From positions 124,001-188,000 of the forward strand of contig NZ_JACERN010000042.1 in NCBI RefSeq assembly GCF_013911085.1: 64,000 nt of DNA. The letters are read 5' to 3'. This DNA is from Aquitalea aquatica (GTDB taxonomy: Bacteria; Pseudomonadota; Gammaproteobacteria; Burkholderiales; Chromobacteriaceae). The position numbers were made by a program, and so were the translations under genes. This document shows positions 26,857 through 41,418 of this stretch, piece by piece (the stretch's first letter is position 1; each line of letters opens with the position of its first letter). The notes beneath the pieces are model-generated. The model was given only the letters and a program-made list of their open reading frames with translations. It searched no databases and was not told where the DNA came from.

Positions 26857-28799
26857 TCAGCCCAGTCGCGCCTGAATCGTGATGGTGAGTTGTTCGCTGG
26901 ACAGCTGCTCGCACGGCAGGTACTCCGCCCGCATGGCTTCGGCCAGTTGTCTGGCGCGGCCCAGCTTCACATAAGCTTGTTCGGTATCCAGCACCAGCGC
27001 CGGGATGGCGGCGTCGGCCAGCTCGCCCGCCAGTTGCAGGCTTTGCTGCCACGGGTCGGCATGGTCTTCGCCCAGTGCCACATTGGCACGGCCATCGCTC
27101 AGCAACACCAGTAGCGGTGACAGGCCCTGCGCACCCTGACGGCCCAGCGTGCTGGCTGCTAGTTGCAGCGCATGCGGCAGCGGGGTGCGGCCACCGGTGG
27201 GCAGGGCGTGCAGCGCCTGTTCGGCCTGTTCCACTTGGCGGGTGGGCGGCAGCACCAGCTCGGCCTGCCGGCCACGGAAGGCGATGACGGCAATCTGGTC
27301 GCGGCGCTGGTAGGCGTCTTGCAGCAGGCTGAGCACCGTGCCCTTTACCTGCTCCATGCGCTGCTGGGCGGCCATGGAACCGGAGGCGTCCACCACCAGC
27401 ACAATCAGGTTGCCCTGTTTTGCCGTACGCACCTTGTCGTGCAGGTCGGCGCGGGTGACAGCAAATTCCGCCGGATTGCGCTGGATGGCATGGCGCAGGG
27501 TGGCGTCCAGTGCCAGCGCCTGCGGCTGGGCGTTGGGCACGGCACGCACGCTGTGGCCGCGCCGTGCATTCAGCACCGTGCTGCGGCGGCCGCTGGCTTC
27601 GCTGTCGCTGCTGTGGCTGGCCAGGCGGATGGTGCCGATGTCCTGCGGCGCACGGGCGGCGAAAACTTGTTCGCCGCCATTGTCCGGCTGGGCTGGCTCG
27701 TCCTTGCTGTCTTCTGTGGGTTTGTCTTGCCGATCGCCTGCTTGCTGGTCATCGCTGGCAGGACTGTCGGCAGGGCTGGCGGGCGGCGGCGGATTTTGTG
27801 CTTGCTGCGTCAGCTCGTCCAGCTTGTCCTGATCCAGCCCGCTTTGCTCGAAGGGCTTGCGGCGGCGGCGGTGCGGTAGCACCAGCATGGCGGCGGTGCG
27901 GATGTCTTCGGCACTGACCTGTGCCCGGCCATCCAGCGCGGCCAGTGCCCGTGCCGCCTTGTGCAGCACGATGTCGGCGCGCAGGCTGGCCACTTCAAAC
28001 TCGCAGCACAGCTGGCTGATGAAGTCGAACAGATGATCGCTTACCGTGACGCTGGCCAGCATGGCCTGGGCCTGACGAATCTGCTCCTGCAGCGCGCTGC
28101 CCTCGGCCTGCCAGCGGGCGGCAAAAGCCAGCGGGTCGGCTTCGAAAGCCAGGCGGCGACGTACCACCTCGCTGCGGATGGCGGCATCGCGCGGGGCAGC
28201 GACGTCCACCATCAGGCCAAAGCGGTCCAGCAGTTGCGGGCGCAGCTCGCCTTCTTCCTGGTTCATGGTGCCCAGCAAGGTGATGCGTGCCGGGTGGCTG
28301 ATGGACAGGCCTTCCCGCTGCACGGTGTTGACGCCCATGGCGGCCACATCCAGCAGCACATCCACCAGATGGTCGGCCAGCAGGTTTACTTCGTCGATGT
28401 ACAGCAGGCCACGGTGGGCATTGGCCAGCAGGCCGGGCTTGAAGGCTTGTCTGGCCTGCTTGAGCGCCTGTTCAAAGTCCAGGCTGCCCAGCACGCGGTC
28501 TTCGCTGGCTCCCAGCGGCAGGTTGACGAAGGGCACGGCGGCATCTTCCGCCACCGCGTGTTCGCCCTGACAGCAGCTGCATTCGGGCAAGGGGGAGGCC
28601 GGGTCGCAGTTGAAGGCACAGCCTGGCACGCGGCGGATGGGCGGCAAAATGGCCGCCAGCCCGCGTGCGGCCGTGCTCTTGGCACTGCCCTTGTCACCAC
28701 GGATCAGCACGCCGCCTATGCTCGGGTCCACCGCGCACAGCAGCAGCGCCTGCTTCAGTTGTTCCTGACCGACGATGGCGGCAAACGGATAAATCTGTT

Positions 28800-28803
<4 letters not shown>
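26857..28803 (-). CDS. ChlI-ChlD type chelatase subunit (AAA+ plus VWA)
   Basis: The 648-residue protein joins an AAA+ ATPase (Walker [10 protein letters not shown] at 36-44, Walker [11 protein letters not shown] near 128) to a VWA domain with the MIDAS motif DASGSM near 474. Between them (about 330-400) lies a Pro/Asp/Glu/Gln-rich linker. A Cys-rich insert after Walker A (residues about 61-80, CAFNC then CSCC) may bind a metal or cluster. This BchI/BchD-like fusion takes the role of CobS and CobT and powers cobalt insertion by CobN, whose gene it overlaps as ATGA. Confidence 0.9.
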
Positions 28804-32956
<4,153 letters not shown>

Positions 32957-32960
<4 letters not shown>

Positions 32961-33286
32961 GTGCTGCTTTCACTGCAAACATCGCCCGCGCCCAGGCGGT
33001 GGAAAATCAGCGGCTCCACCGGCACATCGCCCTGCAGATGCTCGCTGACAATGCGTTGCACCGCGCTGGCATCTACCTTGCGATACCACACGCCTTCCGG
33101 GTAAACCACCATGATGGGGCCTTCCTTGCACACGGCGAAGCAATGACTGCGGGTACGTTTGACTTTGAGGCCGGCGCAGGCGTCGATGGCCTGGCCCAGC
33201 TGTTTGAACATGGCCTCGGCCTGCTGGCCGTTTTCGGTGCAGCGCGGACCGGTGCACATCAGCACATGGCGATAGTGCTGTCTCAT
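32957..33286 (-). CDS. Thioredoxin-like [2Fe-2S] ferredoxin, B12-locus type
   Basis: From ATG 33286 (ATG 33295 is the alternative) the protein has 109 residues. CTGPRC (Cys11, Cys16) and CFAVC (Cys49, Cys53) match the cysteine pairs of thioredoxin-like (2Fe-2S) ferredoxins often found with cobN or cobW. The tail VYPEGVWYRKVDASAVQRIV is also typical. It may supply electrons for cobalt reduction or for a B12 enzyme; this is inferred from context. It is the first gene after the cobalamin riboswitch, with about 170 bases between. Confidence 0.85.
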
Positions 33287-33459
33287 CGGCGGCATTCCGG
33301 CAGGGAAGGGTGGCGTGCCGGTAACGGCTGGCTGGATGAATTCATGGCGGCCCTCAGCTAACGATAGGTCGCCGCAGGCGAGGGCACGGCGCGCCGGCGA
33401 TGGGCGGCACGGTGCATTCCCCCGGTACACCCCGCCCGGATTCAGCCTGCGTCGACACG

Positions 33460-33620
33460 GATGACGGCCGGTCTCCTGGCTCGCGCTTCTTTACCCGGCA
33501 TCGCCTTCCCGGTTGGCCCCGGTGGCATCGTGATGCGGACTCGTCGCTTACAGTTGCGGGGGCAGCTGCGGTGTCTCACCGCATTCCCGTTTCACCCCTG
33601 GCGGGGCACCGTCATTGAAG
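33460..33620 (-). ncRNA. Cobalamin (B12) riboswitch
   Basis: Read on the minus strand, the region contains the B12 box AGCCAGGAGACCGGCC (complement of 33466-33481). Upstream of it are the conserved parts GGTGCCCCGCCAGG, GGGAATGCGGTGAGA and CCCCCGCAACTGTAAGCG in the right order. It lies between its promoter and the ferredoxin-cobN operon. Binding of adenosylcobalamin should shut off expression of the downstream B12 genes. Confidence 0.95.
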
Positions 33621-33625
33621 CGCGC

Positions 33626-33654
33626 ATGATACGTGACAACGGGGTAAATGGGAA
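33626..33654 (-). promoter_or_regulatory. Probable promoter of the riboswitch-led operon
   Basis: On the minus strand TTCCCA (complement of 33649-33654) and TATCAT (complement of 33626-33631) are separated by 17 bases. The predicted start, near 33619, coincides with the 5' end of the riboswitch fold. Confidence 0.6.
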
Positions 33655-33670
33655 TTCTGCCGTCTGATTT

Positions 33671-34657
33671 TCAAGGCTTTTCCCATTGCGCCAGTGCAGT
33701 TTCCAGCCGCTGCCAGCCGGCTTCGTCCGGTGGCAAGCCCAGGCGCAGGCTGGGGCCGTCAGCAAACTGGCGCACCAGGATGCCGCGCCGCGCCAGCAAA
33801 TCGAACAAGGTCGGGCAATGCGCCCCGTGCAGCCACTGAAACAGCAGGCTGCCACCGGTCGGGTGCAGGCCGTGGCGGGATAGCAGCTGTTGCAGGCGCT
33901 GGCTGTCGGCGGCCAGTTGCCCGCGCATTGCCTGTTGCCAGGCATGGTCTTGCAAGGCCAGTTTCACCACTTCACGCGCCGGGCCGTTGATGCTCCACGG
34001 GCCGATGGCCTCGGCCAGTTGTTGCAGCAGGGACGGCCAGGCAAAGACAAAGCCCACCCGCGCCCCGGCCAGGCCAAAGAACTTACCGATGGAGCGCAGC
34101 ACGATCAGCCCCGGCAGGCCCACCTCATCCAGCAGGCTATGCTGGGGAGTGGCATCCATGAAGGCTTCGTCGATGATCAGCCAGCCGCCGCGGCTGGCCA
34201 GCCGGGCGCGCCAGTCCTGTAGCTGTTCGCGGGTAAAGGTGGTGCCGGTGGGGTTGTTGGGGTGGCACAGCAGCAGTACGTCCAGCTGCTCGATGGCGGC
34301 ATCGATATCTTCCGGCGCATGGCGGCTCAGCCTGTGGCCATGTTGCTCCCAGTGCCAGGGGTGTTCGGCATAGCACAGTGGCAGCATGCCCACCCGGCAT
34401 GCTGGGCGCAGGCTGGGCAATAGCTGGATGGCCGGCTGCGAGCCGGCTACCGGCAGCAGCAGCAGGCTGCCGTAGTAATCTGCGGCGGCTTGTTCCAGCC
34501 CGTCATTATCTTCCGGCAGGCGCTGCCAGCTGCGCGGGCTGATGGCCGGCACCGGCCAGCCCTGCGGGTTCAGGCCGGTGGACAGGTCCAGCCAGTCTGG
34601 TACGGCAATGCCGTATTGCGCTGCGGCACGCAGGATGCCGCCACCGTGTTCAAGCAT
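33671..34657 (-). CDS. cobD: Threonine-phosphate decarboxylase CobD
   Basis: The 328-residue PLP enzyme has the aminotransferase-I fold: LDLSTGLNPQGWP near the start, LCHPNNPTGTTF near 130, WLIIDEAFMD near 160, and the PLP lysine in LRSIGKFFGLAGAR near 193. This is the CobD (CobC in Pseudomonas naming) pattern. It decarboxylates L-threonine phosphate to (R)-1-aminopropan-2-ol phosphate, the linker of the nucleotide loop. It overlaps cbiB by eight bases and ends just before the riboswitch promoter. Confidence 0.92.
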   Translation of the reverse strand: MLEHGGGILRAAAQYGIAVPDWLDLSTGLNPQGWPVPAISPRSWQRLPEDNDGLEQAAADYYGSLLLLPVAGSQPAIQLLPSLRPACRVGMLPLCYAEHPWHWEQHGHRLSRHAPEDIDAAIEQLDVLLLCHPNNPTGTTFTREQLQDWRARLASRGGWLIIDEAFMDATPQHSLLDEVGLPGLIVLRSIGKFFGLAGARVGFVFAWPSLLQQLAEAIGPWSINGPAREVVKLALQDHAWQQAMRGQLAADSQRLQQLLSRHGLHPTGGSLLFQWLHGAHCPTLFDLLARRGILVRQFADGPSLRLGLPPDEAGWQRLETALAQWEKP

Positions 34658-35591
34658 GCGTAAAACTCCAGTTCAGCAAGCCAGCCAGCAAGGCCAGCAC
34701 CACCCATAGCCACAGGCTGCGCTCTACCAGCGCGATGGCGCGGGCGATGTCCTCGGCCACTGGCGGGCGTTGCAGGCCCAGGGTGGGGCGTTGTTTCAAT
34801 TTGCCGTGATAGCTGGCGGCACCGCCCAGCAGCACGCCCAGCGCCCCGGCACCGGCGGCCATTACCGGGCCTGCATTGGGGCTGTACCAGGTGGGTGCCT
34901 GGGCGCGCCAGCATTGCCAGCCCTGACGGGTATGGCCCAGCAGAATGTAAGTGAGCGCGGTGAGGCGGGCTGGGATCAGGTTCAGCACATCGTCAAAGCG
35001 CGCGGCAGCCCAGCCGAAATGCAAAAAGCGTTCGTTGCGGTAGCCCCACATGGCGTCCAGGGTATTGGCGGCGCGGTACAGCACCACGCCCGGTGCGCCC
35101 AGCAGCAAAAACCAGAACACGGCGGCAAAAATGGCATCGCTGCCGTTTTCCAGCACCGATTCGATGGTGGCGCGCGCCACGGCAGTTTCGTCCAGTTCGC
35201 TGGTGTTGCGGCTGACGATCATCGACACCTTGTAACGGGCCAGCGGCAAGTCACCGGCGCGCAGCGCATCCAGCACCGCCTGGGCATGTTCGCGCAGGCT
35301 TTGTGCGCCAATGGCCAGATACAGCAACAAGACCGAGGCCAGCTGGCCCAGCCACGGCAGCCGCGCCAGTACGCAGGCGAGGCCGGTCAGCGGCAGCAGC
35401 AACAGGCTGATGCCCAGCACGCCGCGCAGGCGCAGGCGCCACACCGGTTCGGCCTGGGGTGTGGCCGGGTAAAGTGCATGCTCCACCTTGCGTACCAGAT
35501 AGCCATAGCCCACCAGCGGATGCCAGCGCCGTGGCTCGCCCAGCAGGCGGTCCAGCACGACGGCCAATAACAGAAAAACAGCTGAAATCAC
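34650..35591 (-). CDS. cbiB: Adenosylcobinamide-phosphate synthase CbiB
   Basis: The 313-residue membrane protein begins with a GTG start (35591) as MISAVFLLLAVVLDRLLGEPRRWHPLVGYG. The DRLLGEP and HP motifs are diagnostic for CbiB. Several hydrophobic segments follow, with SRNTSELDETAVARATIESVLENGSD split across the conserved core. It joins aminopropanol phosphate to adenosylcobyric acid. It is divergent from cobQ, with 113 bases between the starts. Confidence 0.94.
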   Translation of the reverse strand: MISAVFLLLAVVLDRLLGEPRRWHPLVGYGYLVRKVEHALYPATPQAEPVWRLRLRGVLGISLLLLPLTGLACVLARLPWLGQLASVLLLYLAIGAQSLREHAQAVLDALRAGDLPLARYKVSMIVSRNTSELDETAVARATIESVLENGSDAIFAAVFWFLLLGAPGVVLYRAANTLDAMWGYRNERFLHFGWAAARFDDVLNLIPARLTALTYILLGHTRQGWQCWRAQAPTWYSPNAGPVMAAGAGALGVLLGGAASYHGKLKQRPTLGLQRPPVAEDIARAIALVERSLWLWVVLALLAGLLNWSFTHA

Positions 35592-35603
35592 GTCACGCGC
35601 CTA

Positions 35604-35609
35604 TATAAT
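35604..35609 (+). promoter_or_regulatory. Candidate -10 box for cobQ
   Basis: TATAAT at 35604-35609 in the cbiB-cobQ divergent gap. No good -35 box is seen 16-18 bases upstream, so this is weak evidence. No riboswitch box was seen in this gap. Confidence 0.35.
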
Positions 35610-35704
35610 CGCCGGCTTCGGGGCAGCCGCTTGCCGCGCCGCCCTACCGTTGAAAAAGCGACATTCTAGGGGTCTTCCCGAAAAATTGCGCGCCGGAGAA
35701 TTGC

Positions 35705-37168
35705 ATGTCTGCCAAAACCATCATGATTCAGGGCACCACTTCGGATGCCGGCAAGAGCACCTTTGCCACCGGCTTTTGCCGTCTGCTGGCACGGCGCGGG
35801 CTGCGCGTGGCCCCGTTCAAGCCGCAGAACATGGCGCTGAACAGTGCGGTGACGGTGGACGGCGGCGAGATCGGCCGCTCGCAAGCGGTGCAGGCGCTGG
35901 CCTGCGGCGTTGAGCCGCACACCGACATGAACCCGGTGCTGCTCAAACCCAATAGCAACACCGGCTCCCAGCTGATCATCCAGGGCCATGCCGTGGGCAA
36001 TATGGACGCGGTGTCCTATCACGCCTACAAGCCGGTGGCGATGCAGGCCGTGCTGCAGTCGCATGCCCGTCTCGCCAGCCAATACCAGTGCATCGTGGTG
36101 GAGGGGGCGGGCAGCCCGGCGGAAATCAATCTGCGCGAGGGGGACATCGCCAATATGGGCTTTGCCGAGGCGGTGGACTGCCCGGTGGTGCTGGTGGCGG
36201 ATATCGAGCGTGGCGGGGTGTTTGCCCATCTGGTGGGTACGCTGGAATTGCTGTCCGACAGCGAACGCGCACGGGTGGTGGGGCTGGTGATCAACCGCTT
36301 CCGTGGCGATCCGGCCTTGCTGCAATCTGGCGTGGAGTGGGTGGAGCAGCGCACCGGCAAACCGGTACTGGGCGTGCTGCCTTATCTTAATGGCCTGCAT
36401 ATCGAGGCGGAAGACAGCCTGGCGCTGAACCGACCGCAGGGCGCAGCTGCAGCGCAACAGACGCTGCGGGTGGTGGTGCCGGTGCTGCCGCGCATCAGTA
36501 ATCACACCGATTTCGACCCGCTGCGCCTGCATCCGCAAGTGGAGCTGTTGCTGGTCAAGCCCGGCCAGCCGCTGCCGCCGGCCGACCTGATCATCCTGCC
36601 TGGCAGTAAAAGCGTGCGGGCCGATCTGGCCAGCTTGCGCGCCGCCGGCTGGGAGGCCGCCATTGCCCGTCACCTGCGCTATGGCGGCAAGCTGATTGGC
36701 ATCTGTGGCGGCCTGCAAATGCTGGGCCAGCAGCTGCACGACCCGTTGGGGCTGGAAGGCGAGGCGGGCAGCAGTGCGGGCCTGGGCTGGCTGGAAATGG
36801 AAACCACGTTGGCTGCGCACAAGCAACTGACCCGGGTGAACGGCCAGCTGACGCTGGATGGTGCTGCGGTGAGCGGCTACGAAATCCACATGGGGGTGAG
36901 CACGGGCGCGGCGCTGGCACAGCCTGCGGTACGTCTGGAAGATGGCCGCTGCGACGGCGCCATCAGTGCCGATGGCCAGATTCTGGCCACCTATCTGCAC
37001 GGGGTGTTCGATCAACCGGCCAGCCTGGCCGCCCTGCTTGCATGGGCCGGGCTGGCCGCGCCAGAGCCGCTGGACTACCCGGCCATCCGCGAAACGCATA
37101 TCGAACGGCTGGCCGACATGCTGGAACAGCATCTGGACCTGACGCCGCTGGCTGGCTGGCTGCCCTGA
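35705..37168 (+). CDS. cobQ: Cobyric acid synthase CobQ (CbiP)
   Basis: The 487-residue protein starts at ATG 35705, behind GGAG at about 35694-35697. It has the P-loop [19 protein letters not shown] at 9-27, then [13 protein letters not shown]. The C-terminal glutamine amidotransferase domain has its nucleophile Cys in [13 protein letters not shown] near 335 and the His in YLHGVFD near 436. It amidates side chains b, d, e and g of adenosylcobyrinic acid a,c-diamide. It is the only B12 gene on the plus strand here and stands alone. Confidence 0.95.
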   Translation: MSAKTIMIQGTTSDAGKSTFATGFCRLLARRGLRVAPFKPQNMALNSAVTVDGGEIGRSQAVQALACGVEPHTDMNPVLLKPNSNTGSQLIIQGHAVGNMDAVSYHAYKPVAMQAVLQSHARLASQYQCIVVEGAGSPAEINLREGDIANMGFAEAVDCPVVLVADIERGGVFAHLVGTLELLSDSERARVVGLVINRFRGDPALLQSGVEWVEQRTGKPVLGVLPYLNGLHIEAEDSLALNRPQGAAAAQQTLRVVVPVLPRISNHTDFDPLRLHPQVELLLVKPGQPLPPADLIILPGSKSVRADLASLRAAGWEAAIARHLRYGGKLIGICGGLQMLGQQLHDPLGLEGEAGSSAGLGWLEMETTLAAHKQLTRVNGQLTLDGAAVSGYEIHMGVSTGAALAQPAVRLEDGRCDGAISADGQILATYLHGVFDQPASLAALLAWAGLAAPEPLDYPAIRETHIERLADMLEQHLDLTPLAGWLP

Positions 37169-37185
37169 GCGCGGGGCCTGATCTA

Positions 37186-37261
37186 GAGCCGCTAACAACA
37201 ACCCTGCTGCTGCGTTGCGCCTCCTTGCCCCAGGGACGCTACGCTATTTTGTTAGCCGCTC
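37186..37261. repeat. Inverted repeat between convergent genes
   Basis: GAGCCGCTAACAA (37186-37198) and TTGTTAGCCGCTC (37249-37261) are inverted copies differing at one position. The 50 bases between are GC-rich and include a second small fold around CCCCAGGGACG. It fills the gap between the cobQ and lipoprotein 3' ends. It may act as a bidirectional terminator or be a dispersed repeat. Confidence 0.6.
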
Positions 37262-38002
37262 TTACTGGTTTATTTCAATATCCAGTAGGTGCATGGCTTG
37301 GCTGAAGCCCAGCACATGCTGTGCCGGCAACTCCACGCTGGCACCCTTGTACTGTGTCACCACCGACGCCGACGGCTTGTTGTTGTAGCTGCGCATGCCA
37401 TACACGGTGTTGCTGTGTGTGCTGCCAACGAATAGCCGCAGCGGAGCATGCAGCCGTATTGCCTCTTCCACGGCGGCCGCTGGCAGCTCGACATACTGCT
37501 TCCAGCTGCAGTAGCCGTCACCCGGCGTGACCCGGCACTGGAAATCCTGTAGCGGCAGGCTGCGCGAGTAGGCGCTCAGCAGCAGCATGCGCCGCCTTCC
37601 GGCAGCATCCTGCCACCATACATGCAGTTGTTCGGCATCCTGCTGCTGCACCTGGGCCAGCGGCTGATTGCGTGCCACCAGCGGTGTGACTGCCAGGTAG
37701 TTGCCGCTGGCGTTGATATCCAATACCAAACGGTAGGCATAGTCCCCGCTGGCAGTGTGATTACTGGCCAGCAAGCTGGTCCTGGCGCTGAGCGTGCCCT
37801 TGAAGCGGGCATCGCCGGCGTGCTGTTCTGCGCCAAAGCTGCGTTCGGCGCGGTATGTCACGATTTTGCTGCAATCCGGACAATCCGCTTGCCCGGTCTC
37901 CCTGCGGATAGGCCCGGCCGGGCCGTCCGGCAAAGCGGGAGGATGACTGGCGCAGGCGCTGAGCAGCGTGCCCAGCAGGAGTGAAATGACAGTCTTGTTC
38001 AT
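37262..38002 (-). CDS. Putative lipoprotein of unknown function
   Basis: Taking ATG 38002 as the start gives 246 residues with a lipoprotein signal (MNKTVISLLLGTLLSACAS, lipobox LSAC, Cys at 17). The open frame further upstream has no signal and is disregarded. The mature part has CPDC near 40 and two more cysteines near 160 and 168, possible disulfides, and is otherwise beta-rich. I do not recognise a family. It is convergent with cobQ and lies downstream of the kinase gene with 247 bases between. Confidence 0.7.
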   Translation of the reverse strand: MNKTVISLLLGTLLSACASHPPALPDGPAGPIRRETGQADCPDCSKIVTYRAERSFGAEQHAGDARFKGTLSARTSLLASNHTASGDYAYRLVLDINASGNYLAVTPLVARNQPLAQVQQQDAEQLHVWWQDAAGRRRMLLLSAYSRSLPLQDFQCRVTPGDGYCSWKQYVELPAAAVEEAIRLHAPLRLFVGSTHSNTVYGMRSYNNKPSASVVTQYKGASVELPAQHVLGFSQAMHLLDIEINQ

Positions 38003-38249
38003 GGCTTGTCTTGGGTAGGGCCTGTAAACGCTATTTATTCCACGGCGGCGGATGTTGAGTGGATGCAATGCGCGGAAAACGGCGCGCAGCAGGGCATTGC
38101 CTGTCAGCAAGGTTTGACAAGGCAGCGCGACTTTACCGCGCCTGACCGGCAATGCCAGCGGTTTTCACGGCATCTTACGAAAATTTACCCGCCGGTCGCT
38201 GCGCATGCCGTGGCTGGCGCTACTGCCAGGCACACGGCGGAGTGCGCCA

Positions 38250-40895
38250 TTAGCGGTCGGTGGTGTCGGGAGTGCCCAGATGAGGCTGGATTTCCGCCAG
38301 CAAGGCCTGGCGGCCTGTATCCAGCTCTTGCAGCAGGCTGGCCAGCGCAGCGCCCTGCTGTTGCCGCGCCGCAGCTTCAAACTGCTGGCACTGCATGGCG
38401 AAGGGTTTGGCACCAATGGACAAGGCGGCCCCTTTCAGCGCGTGTGCCAGCCTGGCGGCCTCATCCAGCTGTGACTGAGCGACGACCTGCTGCAGGGTGG
38501 CCATGCGCGTGGCGGAATCGGTGACAAAGCTGCGCAGCAGGGTTTGCAGAAAGGCGATATCGCCATCGCAGTTGTCCAGGGTGGCTGGGTAATTCATCAA
38601 GGGGATGTTGCCAGCGTCGACTTCTGCCGCCAGCGCCGGGGGCGGTGCTGGCGCCATGTCCTGTTCGCCGGCCAGTACCCGTTCTATTTCCTCGAATACG
38701 CGCTGGGCATCAATGGGTTTGCTGACATAGCCGTCCATGCCGGCCTCCAGGCAGCGCTCCCGATCGCCCTTCATGGCATTGGCGGTCATGGCGATGATGG
38801 GCAGGCGTGACTGCTGCGTCAGGGCTTCACCACGGCGGATGTGGTGGCAAGCTTCCAGGCCGTCCATCACCGGCATCTGCATGTCCATCAACACCAGGTC
38901 GAATGCTTGCTGCGCCAGCATGTCCAGGGCTTCCTGACCATGGTTGGCGATACTGACCTTGCAGCCGCGCCGGGAGAGGATGGCCAATGCCAGCTTCTGG
39001 TTCACTTCGTTGTCTTCCACCAGCAGGATATTCAGCTGCTGATGCTGTTCTCTTACCGTGTGGCGGGTGACCAGGCCGCTTGTGCCATGTCCGGCGGAGA
39101 TGCCCAGCCGCTGGCGGATGACCGCAAGCAGTTCTTCCTGCAACACCGGCTTGGTCAGGTAGCCGCCGATGTTCAGGTCTTGGCAGAGGCGGCCATCACC
39201 GCGTTCGCCAGAGGAGGTAAGCATGATGATGTCGGCCTGGCAACCTTGTTGCTGCAACTGCCCGGCGACCTCAAAGCCGGACATGCCCGGCATGTGGCCA
39301 TCCAGCAGAATCAGGTCGAAAGATTGCTGTTGCAGCAGGTCCAGCGCCGCGAAACCATCGGCAGCCAGCGTGGCCTGCATGCCCCAATTGGCCAGCAGGG
39401 TAGCCAGCCAGCTGCGGTTGGTGGGGTTGTCGTCGCAGACCAGGACTTGCAGCCCGTTCAGTTCGGCCGGCAGGTTGGCGGTGGAGGCCTGTTCGGAACT
39501 GAGCTTGAGCGGAATGCTGAACACAAACTCCGAGCCTTGGTCGGGCACGCTGCTGACTAGGATGTCGCCCCCCAGTAATGTCACCAGCTTCTGGGTGATG
39601 GACAGGCCAAGACCGGTGCCACCATAGCGCCGGGTGGTGCTGTTGTCGGCCTGGGCAAAGGCATCGAAAATGATTTTCTGCTTGGCTGGCGCAATGCCGA
39701 TGCCAGTGTCGCGCACGGAAAAAGTCAGCAGATAGCTGTCAGCCGACTGGCGCTTGCCGCTGACGCTGAGGACAATTTCACCCTGTTTGGTGAATTTAAC
39801 GGCATTGCCCAGCAGGTTGTTCAGCACCTGGCGCAGGCGCGAAGGGTCGCTGATGAGGCGGTCGGGCAGGGCAGTGTCGATCTGGCAGACGACTTCCAGC
39901 CCGCGTTCTTCGGCCTTGAGGGTGAAGGGGTAGATGGTCTGGCTGATCAGGCTGCGCAGCGAGAAGGGCAGTGCTTCCAGCACCAGCTTGCCGGCGTCTA
40001 TCTTGGAGAAGTCCAGAATGTCGTTAATGATGGTGAGCAGCGCATCGGCCGATGATTTGACGATTTCCAGGTATTCACGCTGGCTGGGTGCCAGCTCGGT
40101 GTCCAGCGTCAGTTCGGTCATGCCGATGATGCCGTTCATCGGCGTGCGTATTTCATGGCTCATATTGGCCAGAAATGCCCCCTTGGCCACATTGGCCGCT
40201 TCGGCCTGCTCCAGCGCCCGGTCCAGCTTGCGGCTGAGTGCTTCGGCCTCTTCACGCCGTCTTTCGCTATGGGACAGGTTGCGGTAGGCCAGTGCGGCAA
40301 TCAGCGCTGCCAGCAGCATCAGCAAGGCGGCGGTGATGGCTACCGTGGTATTGATGTTTTGCAGGCTCTTGTTGCTGGTATTGGCGGCGTCGGTCAGCCG
40401 GCTGTTGGCACCCACCGTCAGCTCACGTACGTTCTCGACCACGCTATCCAGCTCGCCGATGAGGGCGGCGGCTTGCGCCCGGTCGAAATAGCCGTCATTG
40501 GCCGCCAGCTTGCGGTCGGTTTGCAGTACTACATTGTTCAGCGCACTGATTTGCTGCTGATACCACTGATCGTTGGCAAACAGCGCCGCATAGCGGTATT
40601 CCTTCAGCAGATTGATACGCGATACCAGGATGTTGTAGCGCAGTTGCAGCTCGTCCAGATCAGTGGTCTGGCCGGTAGCCTGAGCTACCTTGGCCGCACC
40701 CACGGTGCGGAAATAATCTATTCCCAACTGGGAGTACACCCACACCACATTGTCCTGGCCTTGCTCGGCAAAGCGCTTCATTTCGGCTTGCTGGCGCTGA
40801 TAGAGCATGCCGACCACCAGGAGTGCCGCCAGCATCAGGATGCCCAGCAGCCACACCTGGTTGTTGATGCGGTATTGACGAGAGAACAGTGACAC
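38250..40895 (-). CDS. BarA-like hybrid sensor histidine kinase
   Basis: The 881-residue protein starts with GTG 40895 behind AGGA. It has a membrane helix (about 13-32), a periplasmic sensor region, a second helix (187-206) and a coiled coil. Then come HisKA with His247 in [11 protein letters not shown], a HATPase ([25 protein letters not shown]), a receiver with Asp532, a second receiver with Asp671 and a C-terminal Hpt with His818 ([10 protein letters not shown]). All phosphorelay residues are present. No cognate regulator is adjacent. It lies 19 bases after a periplasmic protein gene, which may be its sensing partner. Confidence 0.92.
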   Translation of the reverse strand: MSLFSRQYRINNQVWLLGILMLAALLVVGMLYQRQQAEMKRFAEQGQDNVVWVYSQLGIDYFRTVGAAKVAQATGQTTDLDELQLRYNILVSRINLLKEYRYAALFANDQWYQQQISALNNVVLQTDRKLAANDGYFDRAQAAALIGELDSVVENVRELTVGANSRLTDAANTSNKSLQNINTTVAITAALLMLLAALIAALAYRNLSHSERRREEAEALSRKLDRALEQAEAANVAKGAFLANMSHEIRTPMNGIIGMTELTLDTELAPSQREYLEIVKSSADALLTIINDILDFSKIDAGKLVLEALPFSLRSLISQTIYPFTLKAEERGLEVVCQIDTALPDRLISDPSRLRQVLNNLLGNAVKFTKQGEIVLSVSGKRQSADSYLLTFSVRDTGIGIAPAKQKIIFDAFAQADNSTTRRYGGTGLGLSITQKLVTLLGGDILVSSVPDQGSEFVFSIPLKLSSEQASTANLPAELNGLQVLVCDDNPTNRSWLATLLANWGMQATLAADGFAALDLLQQQSFDLILLDGHMPGMSGFEVAGQLQQQGCQADIIMLTSSGERGDGRLCQDLNIGGYLTKPVLQEELLAVIRQRLGISAGHGTSGLVTRHTVREQHQQLNILLVEDNEVNQKLALAILSRRGCKVSIANHGQEALDMLAQQAFDLVLMDMQMPVMDGLEACHHIRRGEALTQQSRLPIIAMTANAMKGDRERCLEAGMDGYVSKPIDAQRVFEEIERVLAGEQDMAPAPPPALAAEVDAGNIPLMNYPATLDNCDGDIAFLQTLLRSFVTDSATRMATLQQVVAQSQLDEAARLAHALKGAALSIGAKPFAMQCQQFEAAARQQQGAALASLLQELDTGRQALLAEIQPHLGTPDTTDR

Positions 40896-40914
40896 TGGCT
40901 ATCCTGGTAGTGAT

Positions 40915-41418
40915 TTATTCAACGCGGATGCGGTTGACCTGCCATACGCAGCGCGAATAGGTTTCCTTGTTGCGCAGCTCCGGCTTCTTGTCAAACGGGT
41001 ACATGATGAACAATGGCCCCTTGTCGCGTACCGTCAGCGTTTTGCCATTGATCTTGCGGGCCAGGATTACATCGTATTTTTCCAGGTCGGCCAGCGGTAT
41101 TTCCGCAGCATAGTCGTTCAGGGCAACGACATACAGTTTGCTGCCCTTGCTGCCAGTGGCTTTCAGCACATCGCGAAACAGCGGTCCCTCAAAGGTTTGT
41201 GCTTCCTTGTACCACGGCGTCGCTACGGTCATTTTTACTTGCGGCAGCTTGTCCAGCATGGCGCTATCAAAAGCGGCATTGGCGCCGCTGTTCTTTTCGC
41301 TAATGAGTCCGGAAATAGTCACGATAGGGTGGCCGGCAGGTTTTTCCAGTGCCAGTGCCGTGGCCGACTGCAGGGCCAGCCAGCAAGAAAACAGAAAAAT
41401 GTGACCGGTTTTTGCCAT
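40915..41418 (-). CDS. Periplasmic molybdopterin-oxidoreductase-fold protein
   Basis: The 167-residue protein has a signal peptide (MAKTGHIFLFSCWLALQSATALA). The mature part, with FRDVLKATGSKGSKLYVVALNDYAAEIPLADLEKYDVILA and later GPLFIMYPFD, resembles the small sulfite-oxidase-like (oxidoreductase molybdopterin-binding) fold. At this size, and with no conserved cofactor Cys visible, it is probably a binding protein and not an enzyme. It is co-transcribed with the hybrid kinase and could sense a ligand for it. Confidence 0.75.
   Translation of the reverse strand: MAKTGHIFLFSCWLALQSATALALEKPAGHPIVTISGLISEKNSGANAAFDSAMLDKLPQVKMTVATPWYKEAQTFEGPLFRDVLKATGSKGSKLYVVALNDYAAEIPLADLEKYDVILARKINGKTLTVRDKGPLFIMYPFDKKPELRNKETYSRCVWQVNRIRVE

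Noticed and set aside
33287-33430. N-terminal extension of the ferredoxin gene to 33430
   Set aside because: The extra 48 residues have no ferredoxin similarity and lie in the leader between riboswitch and gene.
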